Source: Amphiduros pacificus
Lineage: Eukaryota > Annelida > Polychaeta > Phyllodocida > Hesionidae
NCBI GenBank assembly: GCA_949316495.1
Contig: OX439000.1
Span: 11,972,834-12,036,833 of the forward strand
Direction of reading: 5' to 3'
DNA length: 64,000 nucleotides
Below, piece by piece: positions 10,477-23,800 of this stretch. The notes under the pieces are model-generated. The model searched no databases, was not told the origin of the DNA, and saw only the letters and a program-made list of their open reading frames with translations. A program made the translations under genes and the position numbers. Within the stretch, counting starts at the first letter, position 1; each line of letters starts with the position of its first letter.

Positions 10477-11714
10477 ATGAAGAACGTAGGATCATGGTTG
10501 CCTTGGGTGGCCCTCGCCGTGGTTGCAGTCGTTCTCATAGGTAAGTTAATTAATAGTTACAAAACATTTCATATCTTGTGCACCTTTTAAACTTCTGTTT
10601 TAGATTTCTTAATGTTAATCTTAATTGTTCGCTATATCATAATGCAAAATCTAACATAGTCAAGATGCAATATTATGTTCAAACTGCATGCATTAATAAT
10701 AATATATTAAAGCTCGTAATTGATATAGTCAAGGTTCATCCTTCTAAACTATGTTAATAGAAGCAATGTTGAATTTATAAATGCTAATTAATTTATATCA
10801 ATCCTATCTTACTCAGTGTGGTGGTCTATGCAAACAAAAAGGAAATCTAGACAATGTACTATTAAACACATATCAAGATGAACACTACACACAACGACAT
10901 CACAACGCAAAAACTACACCAAAACACAAGCTATTTTAATCAAATCGAGGATTTCTTGTTTATGTATGTTTTTTAATCAAGTTATGTGGGAAATTATCAT
11001 GCTCTTGGTTTGTTCACATTTTGCTGTCTGTGCATTGTAGACGTGACTGACAGTGCTGGGTTCCTGGGTGGAGGCGGAAGCGGATATGGAAGCCATGGTG
11101 GACATGGTAACAAGTATGGGTTCTACCACGTGCATCTGGTCCAGGTGAACAAGACGATCCGGTGTGCCGCCAAAGGAGGCACCTGTATGAGAGTGGAGGA
11201 GTGTAACACCACCATTAACATCTACAAACTGGGACTGTGTGGCTATAACCACACCATCGTCTGCTGCCTGTCAAGAGATGTGGTCTGCGCAAGGAACTGG
11301 GGTTTCTGTACCAACGTCACAGATGTGTGCAAAGGTGCTGGAAATTATTTCAGTTGGTTTGGTTGCAATGAAACCCATAGATGCTGTCGGCCCTATATCA
11401 AGAAAATTCAGAAGAAGAGTTATGGATACGGACATGGCGGAGGTGGCTACGGACATGGCGGAGGTGGCGGAGGTGGCTACGGACATGGCGGAGGTGGCTA
11501 TGGAGGCGGCCATGGAGGTGGCTATGGAGGCGGCCATGGAGGTGGCTATGGAGGTGGCCATGGAGGCGGCTATGGAGGTGGCCATGGAGGCGGCTATGGA
11601 GGTGGCCATGGAGGTGGCTATGGAGGCAGCCATGGAGGTGGCTACGGAGGCAGCCATGGAGGTGGCCATGGGGGTGGAGGTTATGGAGGAGGATATCATA
11701 AAAAGAAAAAATAG
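10477..11714 (+). CDS. Secreted double beta-defensin-like protein with Gly/His/Tyr-rich tail
   Basis: Two exons, 10477-10540 and 11041-11714, join in phase 1 to give 245 aa. Exon 1 encodes a signal peptide (MKNVGSWLPWVALAVVAVVL). The mature part has two tandem six-cysteine units. Unit 1 has C63, C70, C76, C88, C96, C97 (spacing 6-5-11-7-0). Unit 2 has C104, C111, C118, C130, C136, C137 (6-6-11-5-0) and ends CCRP. This is the C-C-C-C-CC pattern of beta-defensins and of the C-terminal domain of mollusc big defensins. Five N-glycosylation sequons (N58, N77, N91, N113, N131) sit in and around the units. From about residue 149 there is a ~95-residue tail of GGYGGGHGG repeats ending in four lysines. 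It is likely exported and antimicrobial, or a metal-binding or matrix protein. A signal, two defensin-like units and a Gly/His tail in one chain is unusual. Fold and activity are inferred from cysteine spacing only. Confidence 0.8.
11425..11700 (+). repeat. Coding minisatellite (Gly/His/Tyr tail)
   Basis: Units of 12 and 24 bp, GGAGGTGGCTATGGAGGCGG and GGCCATGGAGG variants, encode the tail of the defensin-like protein. Homogeneity at third positions shows recent unit expansion. All other frames here are shadows. Confidence 0.9.
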
Positions 11715-12965
11715 ATATCTCTTATTAAATTAGAACATTACCAGACTGTAACTGGGTAAAGGCGTCGACGTTTTTGCACTTTTGTCACAACTGTACATCA
11801 TAATGTTTATATTTTTATACCATAACCTGACACCAACCTCATGTGTATCATACTTTTATGTAATATTATTGCTTTGTAAATACAGGATGAATAAAATATT
11901 TAATATATCGAAGTACGTGTTGCTTGTTACTTTTATAAATATTATGACTCTGTCTCGGCACACAGGCAGAGTTATATGAAGACATGTGCATTAACATGCA
12001 TTTGACTGTCACAACCACTTATTTGCTGACTTGTGTTTTGTCATTGCAATGACTCCAAGTTTACTCATCTACATAATCATGCTATTAAGTACATTCGATC
12101 ACTGTTTTTATAATCATTTATTCAGCTGTATAAGCACACAAGTAATCTGGGTTGGGGGCCTTCGGCTCCTAAATAACATATACCAATTTTCCCCAATATG
12201 CTTTTCACCCATTCAAAACATTTTAAATGAAGGTAGCTAAGGCTAAATTGTGTCTGATATGCATATGAATATGATAAGATCACCTTGACAGAAACACATC
12301 AAATATCGCTAGTCCAATTGCCACTCATTGCAAGCAACTGAAGCGTTCATTGAACTTGACCATGCACATAACTTACTTCTGTGAAGGTGTCAATGTGAAT
12401 CTCCCCACCTTAGCAAACATGGATGACACGAATTGCCCTTCAGTAAATACATTGCTAATACGGTAATTGTGTGTCGTTCTGGTGCCACGTTAAGAATATA
12501 ACTTCAGGAATAAATCAAAGGCCAGTGAACAGGCTGATGTTAAACTCCTGGGAAGGATCAAAGGTAATTAATGATTTTACTGGATCACATGCATTTCTTG
12601 TTCCCGTTGGTTAAAACATGAGTCAAAGGTCATCATTCATGTGTATTTTTTATTTAACCATTATTGTATAAAATGCAAGACAAAAAATTATCCAGTGATG
12701 AAATAATTTATTTCAGGAAAGGGTAATTCTAACTCCAGAATGGAAAATACAATACAGAAGTAAGTCACATTAAATGAAAAATCTCATGCGCATTTCTGAA
12801 TCGTACCATTCCTCTCTGCTAGCATTTTGACAGATCTGTGTGTAAATCAACTGAGTACTGAGTATCATTAAAATCATGCTTAAGTAACTCTGCTGTACAG
12901 GGGTAGTCGATCCTCTATGTAGATAGGTAGGGAATCTTCAACATCTTTAAAGTGGAGCACTTTAT
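11715..12965. other. 3' UTR of the defensin-like gene and intergenic DNA
   Basis: An AATAAA at 11890-11895 is a likely polyadenylation signal, about 175 bp after the stop. Beyond about 11920 I see AT-rich noncoding DNA only. Confidence 0.5.
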
Positions 12966-13530
12966 TTCCAGTAGACACGCCACGTGAAAACCACGTGGAT
13001 TCTTGTTACAATCTCAGAAACTCGTTGGCAACCAGATAACCACGTTTTATTTACGTGATTTCCAAGACGTGAATTTCTGGTCTAGTTTATGGCATGATTA
13101 AGACTTGATTTTGAATACATAATAACGTATTTGATCTCAAATATTTGACATGGTTAAGAAATCAAATTCGAATTGTCAAAGTATGAGATTATCAGGTTAT
13201 GATTTTTAGTGATGCGCTGGTCAAGCTCAACATACTAAGAGAGGCCACCTTTTAGCAGAATCCTAGAAGTCATCATAGGTATTTTTTTAACGTTGACTTC
13301 AAATATCGCTAACCTAAGCACCAAGGGAGATTCCTTTCATGCTAGGGATATGAGAAGTCCGCTTTTCATTGGCCAGACAGCTATATTTGGACTGATATTA
13401 ATATGAAAATCAAATTGTTTTTCATCTAAATAATTCCTGTCTTATTTATGTGAATAATTCACGTATTATCCGCGTGAATAATTCACGTCATCTTGCTTAC
13501 ATATTCCACCAGTTAACCACGTGAAATACC
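12966..13530. mobile_element. CACGTG-palindrome-rich element, possibly related to the long-TIR family
   Basis: It opens with CCACGTGAAAACCACGTGG and closes with TTAACCACGTGAAAT. In between are CGTGAATAATTCACG palindromes in tandem (13448-13490). The opening resembles the CATATGAAAACCAC starts at 1 and 8382 with the centre of the palindrome changed. No coding capacity or clear target duplication was seen. Confidence 0.4.
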
Positions 13531-13855
13531 GAGTTCTATCGTATGCTTCAAACTCATTGCAAAGATGTTTATGCATTGCTTTTCACGAAAGGTTTACGAC
13601 TATTTTATCACACACCATTTCATTGTTTACAAGTGGACATGTAGTGAATAAATCAAGTACTAAGTGCTCCAGGATGAACAGGATTTTACTCTTGACAGTA
13701 ATAACCAACGTTGTAAACTGCAACTAAATTTCTCTGCATTTCTCCGATCTTACGACTATCTGTAATTCAGTTCATCATATAGTTGCGTGTAGTTATCAGC
13801 TCTGAGGCAGTTTCACGACAACCCAGCTTAAACATATAGGCATATATGACACTTA

Positions 13856-14060
13856 TTAGATATCAAAATGAATGAATGACAAGTACTTTAAGAGTTCCAC
13901 TCTTAAAATGATATTTTTATAAATACTAATAGTGTAAACCAATCAAATAAAGTTATGTCTGTTTGGTAACCACATTAGATATCAAAATCAATGAATGTCA
14001 AGTACTTTAAGAGTTCCACTGTTTGATAATATTGATAGTGTAAAAGAATCAAATGAAGTA
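13856..14060. repeat. Tandem duplication, 119-bp period, two copies
   Basis: TTAGATATCAAAATGAATGA... at 13856 is repeated from 13975 with a few changes, including the shared CAAGTACTTTAAGAGTTCCA. The flanks (13531-13855 and 14061-14886) are AT-rich with no exon I can support. Confidence 0.75.
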
Positions 14061-14886
14061 CACAGACAGGATTGATCTACATGGCACCAGGCAGGCGACT
14101 ATCATAAAGTAATGAGCTGGACGGTTGGCATTCATCCTTATGGTTTAAATAACTATTTAACAATAATCATTTAGGCATTTAATTTTGATATTAGAATTGA
14201 CCATTGCATCATAATACAAGCGACAGGCACAAACAATTGTCTTCTCGAGGCACTGATACCTGAAACTTTGGTTTGTATTTAAATCCATTTCATCTATTTT
14301 TCGTTCAGTCAGTATTCAATTGCGAGAATCGAAATAATCTAAGATAATCTTAATATTTAAGAAGAATGACCCACTTCCGAATATTTTCCAGCAAAGAATG
14401 TATATATTTACACACCTTTAAATAATAAAACAATACATTTGCTTTCCGGCGAATGAAACTATAACTCTCTGGTTTCTATCAATGCTCAGCACTCCTCATA
14501 ACCATTCCAAATAGATCATTACCTCTAGATAGACAAATGGTCTTACACCTCTTGTTTAGCTGCAAAGTTTAGTTTTTATATCAAGTCGAGTTGTCAACAG
14601 AGATTGAGTCATTTGGACCTTATATGATTTCAGAGGTTTTAAAATTTCTTCATAAATGAGCAAACAAGTTTCTGAATAAATCACTATTGTTTCTTTCTGA
14701 ATATGTCCATGATATGATGTATGGTTGATATTAACTCACTCCATAAATCGGACTATTGACAATATCTTTACTTGTTTGCAATGTACATATTATGTACATA
14801 CTATATATATGCATACTCTTTATAATGAGTCTGAGCCCATAAATGTGTATGTACCCTTTTAAACATTGCTGTTTTGATTGAGTCAG

Positions 14887-17011
14887 GAGTGCAAGGAGCC
14901 TTAGCCCTCTCCCGCCTGAATCATGCCGTGAGGTGGAGGGACAGGAGGATGTTGACACGGGCAATGGAAGAGTGTCGGAGTTTGGGTTACTGTGCTGCGA
15001 CCACCCCGGAACTCGCTGCTGCTGAACGCCTTCTCCATGTCATCAATGCTGGACACTGTAAGCATTTTTAATATTCCAAAAAGTCCAAGTTTAAAATATT
15101 TTTCTCTTAAATGTCCATCGTTAGGTTGCTCATTAACCAAAAAGAGTAAATTAAAAATAAGATTAGCGGATAATTCTGTTGAGAATTGGTGCACGTGAAG
15201 ACACTAATTGTGAGTTGTGGTGGCACTAACGAATTCCTTCAAAGCATCTGTCACCACAGGAGACTTATTGACCAATGACACAAAAAACCATCGTCATAAA
15301 TTCCACTAAGTCTCGTACATCTAATTCCACAGTTTGATACTGGTTCTGATTGAGCAATCAGCAAAACATCTCACAGTGTGTTGCGATGTGTTATTTTCTT
15401 TTCTCCATTAACCCTAGAGATAATTAATGCAGCATTGACAAACAAACGAGCCGTTTTTTAAAACAAAAGTTCACTGCATGGAAACATTTTCAGCTCTCTT
15501 GGATGCAATTTCCAAAGAGGATTCGGCGTTGATTCGACAGCTGATGGAGGAGGTGAGGATGAATGGGTTTTCACGAGACCTGAGAAATGAGATGAGGCGC
15601 GCACATTTTGCCCTCGAGTCTCTTTGTCGACAGCGCAGACAACTGAAGCGCCACCTCGTGCTGGAAGTCAATAACAGGACGATTTGTGAGATAAGACGGT
15701 ACAGGTCGCCGCCTGGTATTCTGCATAACGTTCTGCAAGCAGCTTTCTTGTTGCTTGGGGAAGATGAACACACTACGTCTGTACGTTCTGCGCCAATATG
15801 TGAATCGTCATTCTAACCAATTAGCATTAAGATAAAGTGAATTAACTTCCAAAGCTTTGATTGCTTAAACAATGCGTACATATATCACCTGATGTTAAAA
15901 TTTATGTTTCGCTGATATCGGTTTATACTGAATACAAAAGATAATTTAAAGCATTCATGAAATGAAGTGCATTTTTAAATATTAGCATGATATAAATGTT
16001 TATACTCCAGACTTTGCGATCAAAAGTTATTAACCATCATATTTCCCCTACATAAATTTCTGTGCCATTTCAAAGTGGATAAGTCTTCTGCTAAAATCCA
16101 AATCATCCATTGGACACTTTGTCAACAAACCTCTGTAAAATTACCTTTGACCTCTGTGATTTCATGAATGCTTTAAGATTTCAAACTAAATTTCATATTA
16201 AAGGCAATATGCTCATGGTATACACAACTAAATGAATTGTTTGAAACTGAAAATTGAAGACAAATATAAAAACGTTGTTCTTTCATTGCAGGACTGGAAG
16301 ATTTGTCAGAAATTGATTTCTTCACGAATGTCGCATGGGTTGGTTAGTCGAGTTGAAACCTTTATCAGAGATAATATTCACCTGGAGCTAGCAGCTAGAG
16401 CCAAGGAGATCTTATCCAAATTATCTCTGGATCAAGTTAGGACCTGTAGTCTTGGAATTATCTCTATATATATCTGGGTAATAGAGAAGTTTGATGACCT
16501 CTTTTTGGAGTTTCTATGTAAGATTTACATTTTACTTAAATGTTAGACCACATTTCAAAATTAGGTATTGACCCCACTCTGTAACTTGTAAATAATTTAT
16601 GGTAGAAATTAAGTTATCTTTTCGTGAATTTTATCATTCACGTGATATTAAAAGTACTAACCCATTTATATGATTTTTTTTATTATTATTTTTCTGTTTT
16701 GTTTGTTTTGTTTGTTTTTTTTTTCGTTTTATTTATTTATTTATTTTATTGCAATCAATAAACTTAATATTGTACTATCCTAGCTAGTCGGATGAAAGTA
16801 AAGTATATAATGCTGATGGCCAATTTGATCCTTTTTGCAGGCCAAAGGAGTACTGGATGAGATAGAAAATAGTTTAGATGATGTGCAGATACCTCATGTC
16901 CACCGCCAGAGGGAGTTGCTCGGGAGACTCACTCCAGAACTCAAACCATTCAGGGCTTCCGATTACAAGCAGAACAGAGCCTCTCAACTTGACAAGGGCA
17001 CATTCAATTGA
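14887..17011 (+). CDS. Dynein-stalk-like protein, 3' exons (5' end not found)
   Basis: Four exons with matching phases, 14887-15057, 15494-15780, 16292-16477 and 16841-17011, give about 270 residues and a stop. The first part has two helical repeats (MLTRAMEECRSLGY...ELAAAERLL, and LIRQLMEEVRMNGF...RRAHFALESL). It then reads EIRRYRSPPGILHNVLQAAF, LLLGEDE, DWKICQKLI, ARAKEILSKLSLDQV and TCSLGIISIYIW. This order closely matches the dynein heavy-chain stalk and microtubule-binding region (PP-G...A..LLLG...DW...L.....V...S.....W). No AAA+ module follows; the protein ends about 56 residues later. It is probably a cilium- or microtubule-associated protein that uses a dynein-type coiled stalk without a motor. 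The donor at 16478 (TGG then gtaata) was chosen because it restores frame. The next donor downstream leads to a stop. Confidence 0.65.
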
Positions 17012-17749
17012 AAAACCAAAATTGAAAATTATATGGTGAAATGCAATATTAATCGTAAAATATCAAGATGTGTTCAGTGACATTTATCATTTTCGTGATT
17101 GATATATATGTGCTTATAGAAATTGTTTTTATCGCCTGATCATTGTACCAAATTGCTTCTTTTTTTGTTATTGTTAAGGATCCATTTTGTAATTGACCAA
17201 TTTATAGGAACACAGATTTTGGGTGAGAAAAGGCTGAAATTGGCAATGTAATATTTTAGTTCTTGGAAGGAGAGTGGTTTTACACTTTTATATACCACTT
17301 ATTTTGGTAAATATAATGTATAATTAATGGTAATTAACGATCAAGATCGCAATTTTTCAAATTATTTCTCTGTAATTGAAATAAGTGAATAGAAATATTG
17401 ACAATCACAGACAAATAACTATTTTAAAATTCATTCTATCCTTAGGTCATATATATAGAATTGGTTACCGTATATAGCATACATGTTTAGCCACAAAAAT
17501 GCAAGACATTTTTTGCAGTAGAACCCAGCAACAAATAGACTTACAAAATATTTCCATATTTCTGGGATTCAAAGGGGTCAGTTAACATTATTGGAAATTC
17601 ATATTACTTCTATCATCAAAATAACTTTTAATCATATTTCTCACAATTAGAACAAATAGAATGTCTATTAATACTAACTTATAGTTACTAATTTTTGGGG
17701 AAGCTGCAATGCAGGTTGACTGAGTTACAGCCCCCTCCCTCACAGGCAG
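17012..17749. other. 3' UTR and intergenic, AT-rich
   Basis: AT-rich with no exons recognised. A 30-bp segment at 17716 (TTGACTGAGTTACAG then CCCCTCCCTCA) recurs at 26600, so it belongs to a dispersed repeat. Confidence 0.5.
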
Positions 17750-17896
17750 TCACAAAGATCCGCCCCCGAACTTTGTTTGTCATTACGCGACGTTGCTTTC
17801 ATCGGAAGAGATTTTCGAGCTCTCGGAGCTATGTTCAGCAAGTCATATGATCCAATCACAGAGTAGGAAACTTCGCAGCCTACTTCCCGCGCACCG
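17750..17896 (+). promoter_or_regulatory. Probable promoter / 5' UTR of the first tandem unknown gene
   Basis: A locally GC- and CpG-richer stretch (CATTACGCGACG, TTTTCGAGCTCTCGGAGC, CTTCCCGCGCACC) in otherwise AT-rich DNA sits directly before the start codon. No TATA box is evident, as expected of a broadly expressed CpG-type promoter. Confidence 0.45.
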
Positions 17897-20800
17897 ATGA
17901 GAGAGATGGCGACGGATCCAGATTCAGATTCTTCAAATGAATATTATCAAAAGAAAGGCCATTTTTCACTCCCTAAGGTAAGTCAGTTGTTATTATAACT
18001 TCTTAAAGTATACTACGTACATCTGAAAAGTTCCCGGGAAGTGACAGCAATCTTGGGAGCTTCGAAGCTCGAGTTCATTCAGGTTTGCCCGTTCAGTGCC
18101 AGTGGAATATGCTAAATCTGGTTCAGCTGTATCTTTTGTACAATTATTTTACTCTCTTTGTCGGTTGTTGGCTAAATGTTAAAATAGCGAGTATTAGAAT
18201 TCAATTAAATTTTAATTTGCAGTGGTGAATTTGTTTTGATTTGTGAAGTTGGCCGCACTGCTTGTGTCTCGTGGGCACTCAGAGCCTACACAGCATGGCT
18301 CCACAGCTAGAAGGGAAGGTGGGTATTATAACACAAATACACGCAGACATGGATCACTGACCCAGACTCAGACCTGGATTGGATTGCTCTAAAACTAAAG
18401 CGCAGCCTAATTCTCACCTTTATTTGTCACCTTTTAAATCATTTGCCAAACATTTTAGCAGTATTCACTTTTGAAGAGCCTGCAGATTATGGATGTGGCA
18501 GCTTTTCCTGCCAGATGGAACGTTAACATTTAAACATGAGCTGATTAACGTTAGGGGAACAGTGTCTTCTAAAGTTCTTTTATCCCGCCAAAAAATGACA
18601 TGGTGCAAGATAATTGCTTTGTATGAAAATAACTACAAAACGGATTTCAGTCTTAAATGTATCAAATGCTGAGAGATGGATTTTCCTTTTGATTAGATAT
18701 TTAATTTGTTTTTAAAATTTTATCATTTTTAATCATTTTAGATTAAAAATTGAAGCAAAAATAAGAAAAAGATGGTTTTTTTGGTAACAATTAAAGAAAG
18801 GATAGAGCTTACTTGAAACACATTTTTGGGCATAACTACACTAGCAATCTCCAGAACCAAGGCATTAATCTTTAGCTAGAATGATGTTATTTAGTTTAAA
18901 TAGACAGAATTTTAAAATATGTCTTATAACTCAAGTAATTTGTGTTTTTGTAAATAAAATGATTCAAATAAATGTAAATTTTTGACACCATTTGGTAATT
19001 TTTTACTTGAATTTGAAGAACGTTAGATATCTCAAAATATAGACCATTAATCAAAATTCCCTCTATTTAAACTAAATAGAATAATATTTGGAGTAAACCT
19101 GTTCTTAAATTTTGGTAATTAAACTTGCAAAACTTCTCAATTTTGTCATAAAAAGCATGGGAAATTTTCAGAAATATGAAGTTTAATTTAATTCTAATTT
19201 TGTATCAATGGGCAGTGATGAGGTCTAATGCAGCAACTACTGGCTAATGGATTAGTCATAAAAGATCAATACATGATGTTTTCATGTGTATTAATAAGCA
19301 TTGATCCCATCTGAACCAATATATGGTATTTATTTAGTTGGTTTTGGTGGGTTATAATGGTGCACTATTTCATGCAGTTGAAGGATCAATGACGTCATAA
19401 TGGTGGTGTGGCTATTTATCAATGAAATAGTGACGTCATGCACTTTTGGTATCTTAGCAACAGTCAACAACACATTTCATACAGTTGTGATCCTCTGCAT
19501 GAAGTGTCTCTGTTCCCCCTAACGTTAATTTGCGAAATCTGTAAGACCAACAGAGTTATTATGTGATCATTTCCCCCTGTTTGACTTTTGGCCATTAAAA
19601 GGTCACTTGGGGTCAAACAGGAATATTTCACAGATCGGAGCTGCCCTAACTGAAGGCTGTCAGACAACACAAGTACACTTTTAAGGGATGCATATTTTTA
19701 CAATTTTAATTACAGTATGTGGTAATACAGACTTATCTATATACCCTATGAATTGGTGCTATGCATAATTCAAAAGTGTAGCAGTGTTGACTGACAGTCT
19801 CCAGCATGGCAAGGTCCGATGAATGAAGGCATTGGTTTCAATGGTACAGACAAGTCAAAACTGTGCTCTGTAATGTTTGCACCTATTTATACACACACTT
19901 ATATTTATACACACAACTTATACAGGGCTTGACATACGCACTGGCCTGGTGGCCCGGGGCCACCAGATCCTCTGTTCGGGCCAGTGAATGCTCTGTTGTA
20001 GTGGCCCAGTTGGGCAACCATATTTTTGGTCTTTTAGTGGCCCAAACTATCTTGAGTTTATTATTCTAATCCTTGATAGATATCATATCACGATCAATAG
20101 ACATTTTGGACAAGTATCCCCCATTCAACCACTATACAGCCTTATGTACAATGCTCTTTATTGTATCACACATCCTATTATCCTTAGAAACTTCGGGTCA
20201 CCACTTCTCATGCTCTGGTGGCCCAACTGGGCAACCAACATTTTTCTCTTTATGTCAAGGCCTGCTTATAAATGGTTTCCATGTGGTCCAATGTGAAATT
20301 TATTCATCGCGGATGTTCAGACGCCCTCATTTTGAGCTCTACTGAGACTTTAGCTCGCAGAGCTTTAGGAGGGGGGAAAATGTCTGTCTGTCCATCTGTC
20401 CATCCATCTGTCAACATTTCTTTAAAAATCTTCTCCAAAACTACCAGTACTATATCTTTCATATTTTATATAGAGGTAGATATGGAGGTGAAGATTCAAT
20501 TTCCTTCACATCTTCTTGATTCTGATTGTTAGTATTTCTATGTTATTAACAGCTGCTTGTATGTAAATATACTTTAAGCTAGCATGCTCTTGCTGGAAGA
20601 ACTATTAACCAACATTTGGACCATCAGTGCAAATAATAATCTCTGACTGATCTGCTGGTATTAAGTGTTATTTTGCATGTGCCACAGGTGAACAGTGTGT
20701 CAACTTTAATTGACTCAATGTGACATCTGGTGGACAGTAAGAAGTGACAACTGGTGGTAAATATCAATGCTCTCACCATGCTCTTCAAACCAATATGGCA

Positions 20801-23800
20801 CCAACCCAACATTTGGGGATCGATTGGACAGACATTTTAGATAAAATTTATTCATTTACCAAGCCTTTTAGGCACTTTGCTGTATATGATGATTGGGGCA
20901 CATATTGGGTAAAGTAATGGGATAAATTTAATTTAAATGCGAAATAGCCAATAACAATATGGGAAGAAATGACAATACATGTGGTGTAATACAAGGTACA
21001 CAGTAGACTATGTTTTTTTATTATCTGTATTCAGGCCACTGGCATGGGGATCGGGCAGGGGTCTTCATACTTACAGAATCTGTAAATTAGCTCGTGTTTA
21101 CATGCATTTCTCGATGTGTTCATGAACAAATTTGCTTGTCAGAGATGAGGTAAATTTCCACACCACACACTCTTGATTGTCAATGTGCTCTAACCAACTA
21201 ATGCATATATATATATATATACCATTTAACATTGTCAACAGTGCCCAACAACTCAACCAGCATATGTGATGCCCAGCATACTCCCAGCATAAACCAAGCA
21301 TAAACCCAGCATAAACCCAGCATAAACCCAATATACCAAAGCACACACCAAGCATACACCCAGCATATGTCCAGCATAAGCCCAGTATACCCCAGCATAC
21401 ACCAAGCATATGCCCAGCATACACCCAACATACACCCAATATACCCCAGCATACACCAAGTATATACCCAGCATACCCCAGCATATGTCCAGCATAAGCC
21501 CAGCATACACCAAACATATGCCCAGCATACACCCAACATACACCCAATATACCCCAGCATACACCAAGCATATACCCAGCATACCCCAGCATACACCAAG
21601 CATATGCCCAGCATACACCCAGCATACCCCAGCATACACCAAGCATATACCCAGCATACCCCAGCATACACCAAGCATAAACCCAACATACACCCAATAT
21701 ACCCCAGCATACACCAAGCATAAACCCAACATACCCCAGCTGCTGGGGCCCAGCATATGTCCAGCATACACCACCATATGCCTGGTATACACCTGGCATA
21801 TGCCAGCATAATCTAGTATATGCTTGGCAAACACCCGGCATTTACCCAGCATAAGCCCAGAATATGAGGATTGAGACTCCAAACACACCGAGAGCCATCA
21901 TGGTATGGTGAGATTTTGACCAGATATAAGGTCCATTTCATTTATTTCAGCATACTTCAGGATCAAATCCAAGAAGATGTGATTTGGATACATTCAGTGG
22001 TTTCTTTCATCAGAGTTGTGAGAGGAAATATGTGCCATATCTACGGTCTCATAAAACAGAATCAGAGCTGCATATCTATGACATGAAAGCAGCACCTGAT
22101 GACATCATTAAGGACATTGTCGACTTTTTAGACTTCCCTGAAGACACCAAACAGAAGGTAGAAGAAGCTAGAACCAATGTAAAATGCAAATGGAAAAATC
22201 TAAAAACCAGGAAATTTATAGATTTGTTGGAGAGGACATGTAGGAACTATCCTGTTATGTGTACAGAACGTCAGGCTGAGGAGTGGTACGACTCAGTGAG
22301 GGCAGAACTGCTGGCCGATGTGGATAACATTGATGAAGTTGATGCTGCCAGATTCATCCAATTTGTCACAAACTACAAAATGATGATAGATGGTCAAAAC
22401 TGGCAGTCTGGAGAAACTGTGAGCAGTGTTGTTAAGAGGATTTATGATGACCTCATCCTGTTTATGGGATTACAAGCCTCTTTAATGTGAGTACCTGATC
22501 TAGTTTATGACTTATCACAGTACCCTGTCCTGTCCATACAATTTTAGGTGTGTTTGAACCTAGTCATGTCTATTTATGTACATTTATTATGTTTATTTAA
22601 TACCTCATCAAAAGTACAAGACATTTTTCCTGGTTAAAGAATATTTTTTCATGGGAATGAAAAAGGAGGTTGTATACTTGACACCACAAAAGAATTTACA
22701 AGAAAAATTACATCACTCTATACTGTATGCTATACCTCATGAAGATATTTTATTATTCTCAGTCGCAAAGGGGAGAAAATTTTCAAGATCAGATGGAAAA
22801 GTAAATACCAGAAATCTGGGTCAGATGGTTTCCATGAGATGTGTGGATCACCTGATCTTCTGCTGACCACCATATACCCGCGTAGTGTGCAGGACCGCCT
22901 GACTGCAAGCAGCAATGCCATGGTACCGGTGTTAGTAATGGAGGTAACATGTCAATATTAACAGAAAAAAATGCTTCGGTTCTTAAAGGTTAAAAAAAAG
23001 CAGGTTGTAGCCAATTTCTATACCTAACCTAGTTCAAACCAATTACTGTAAAGTTATTTTTTGTTGTTGTTTTTTTACTTTCTAGGTGAAAAGACATAAT
23101 TTAAGTGATATTGTCATTTAAATATATCCACTCTTAATATATGTTATCACTTTTAATAGAAATTAAAAAATAAAATAGAAATAAAATTCTACCCTCATCC
23201 TATTTTTTCAAGGCAAGCTATCAGAAACAAGGTTATTATTTTTTTGGCCTGGTACTCATTACATGCATGTATGTTGTTGATTACCATTTAAAGTGATGTA
23301 GGCCAAGATCTAAGGCTAAAAGAATGTTAGTGACTCTAAATTGATGAAATCATGATAACATTTGTCTCAAATTATACAAAAGAACTACTGCAAAGCATAT
23401 TGTTTTCATTTTATATCAGAAATGCAATGAGGATTACATTTCATCTTGAAATAATAATGATAATATTAATATATTTAGGTGTGCGGGTCCACCATGGAAG
23501 AAGTACAGGTCAGTATTTTAATGTGATTTTAATATATGTTTATGACAGTTGATATACAAGAAGGTGCCTTAGTCATCACCCTGCCTGCTCTGTGTCTGCC
23601 TTTCCTTTCATCTTTCATTCCTTCTGTTTGTCTGCTCCAATGCTATCATGTCCTGTAAGGTTCCAGGTTTATTTATGGAATTCGTCTGAGCATCCATGAG
23701 ATTGTGGGATAGAGTTTGCAGCATATAAGTTATTTTAGACCATATGCATTTGAGCAATTCTCCCTATCTGCTCTCCCATATACACTGCATTTTTAGAGCG

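Noticed and set aside
11239-11733. Overlapping frames in the defensin-like gene (Ala/Met-rich and Trp/Arg-rich)
   Set aside because: Shadows of the Gly/His tail repeat. The frame with signal exon, cysteine motifs and stop is the real one.
19380-19440. Two TGACGTCA sites as a cAMP-response enhancer
   Set aside because: They lie in repeat-like intronic DNA far from any start, with nothing further to support function.
21098-21888. Long Cys/Trp/Tyr/Gly-rich frames of 200 codons or more
   Set aside because: All three minus frames of an 11-bp repeat are open at once; not coding.
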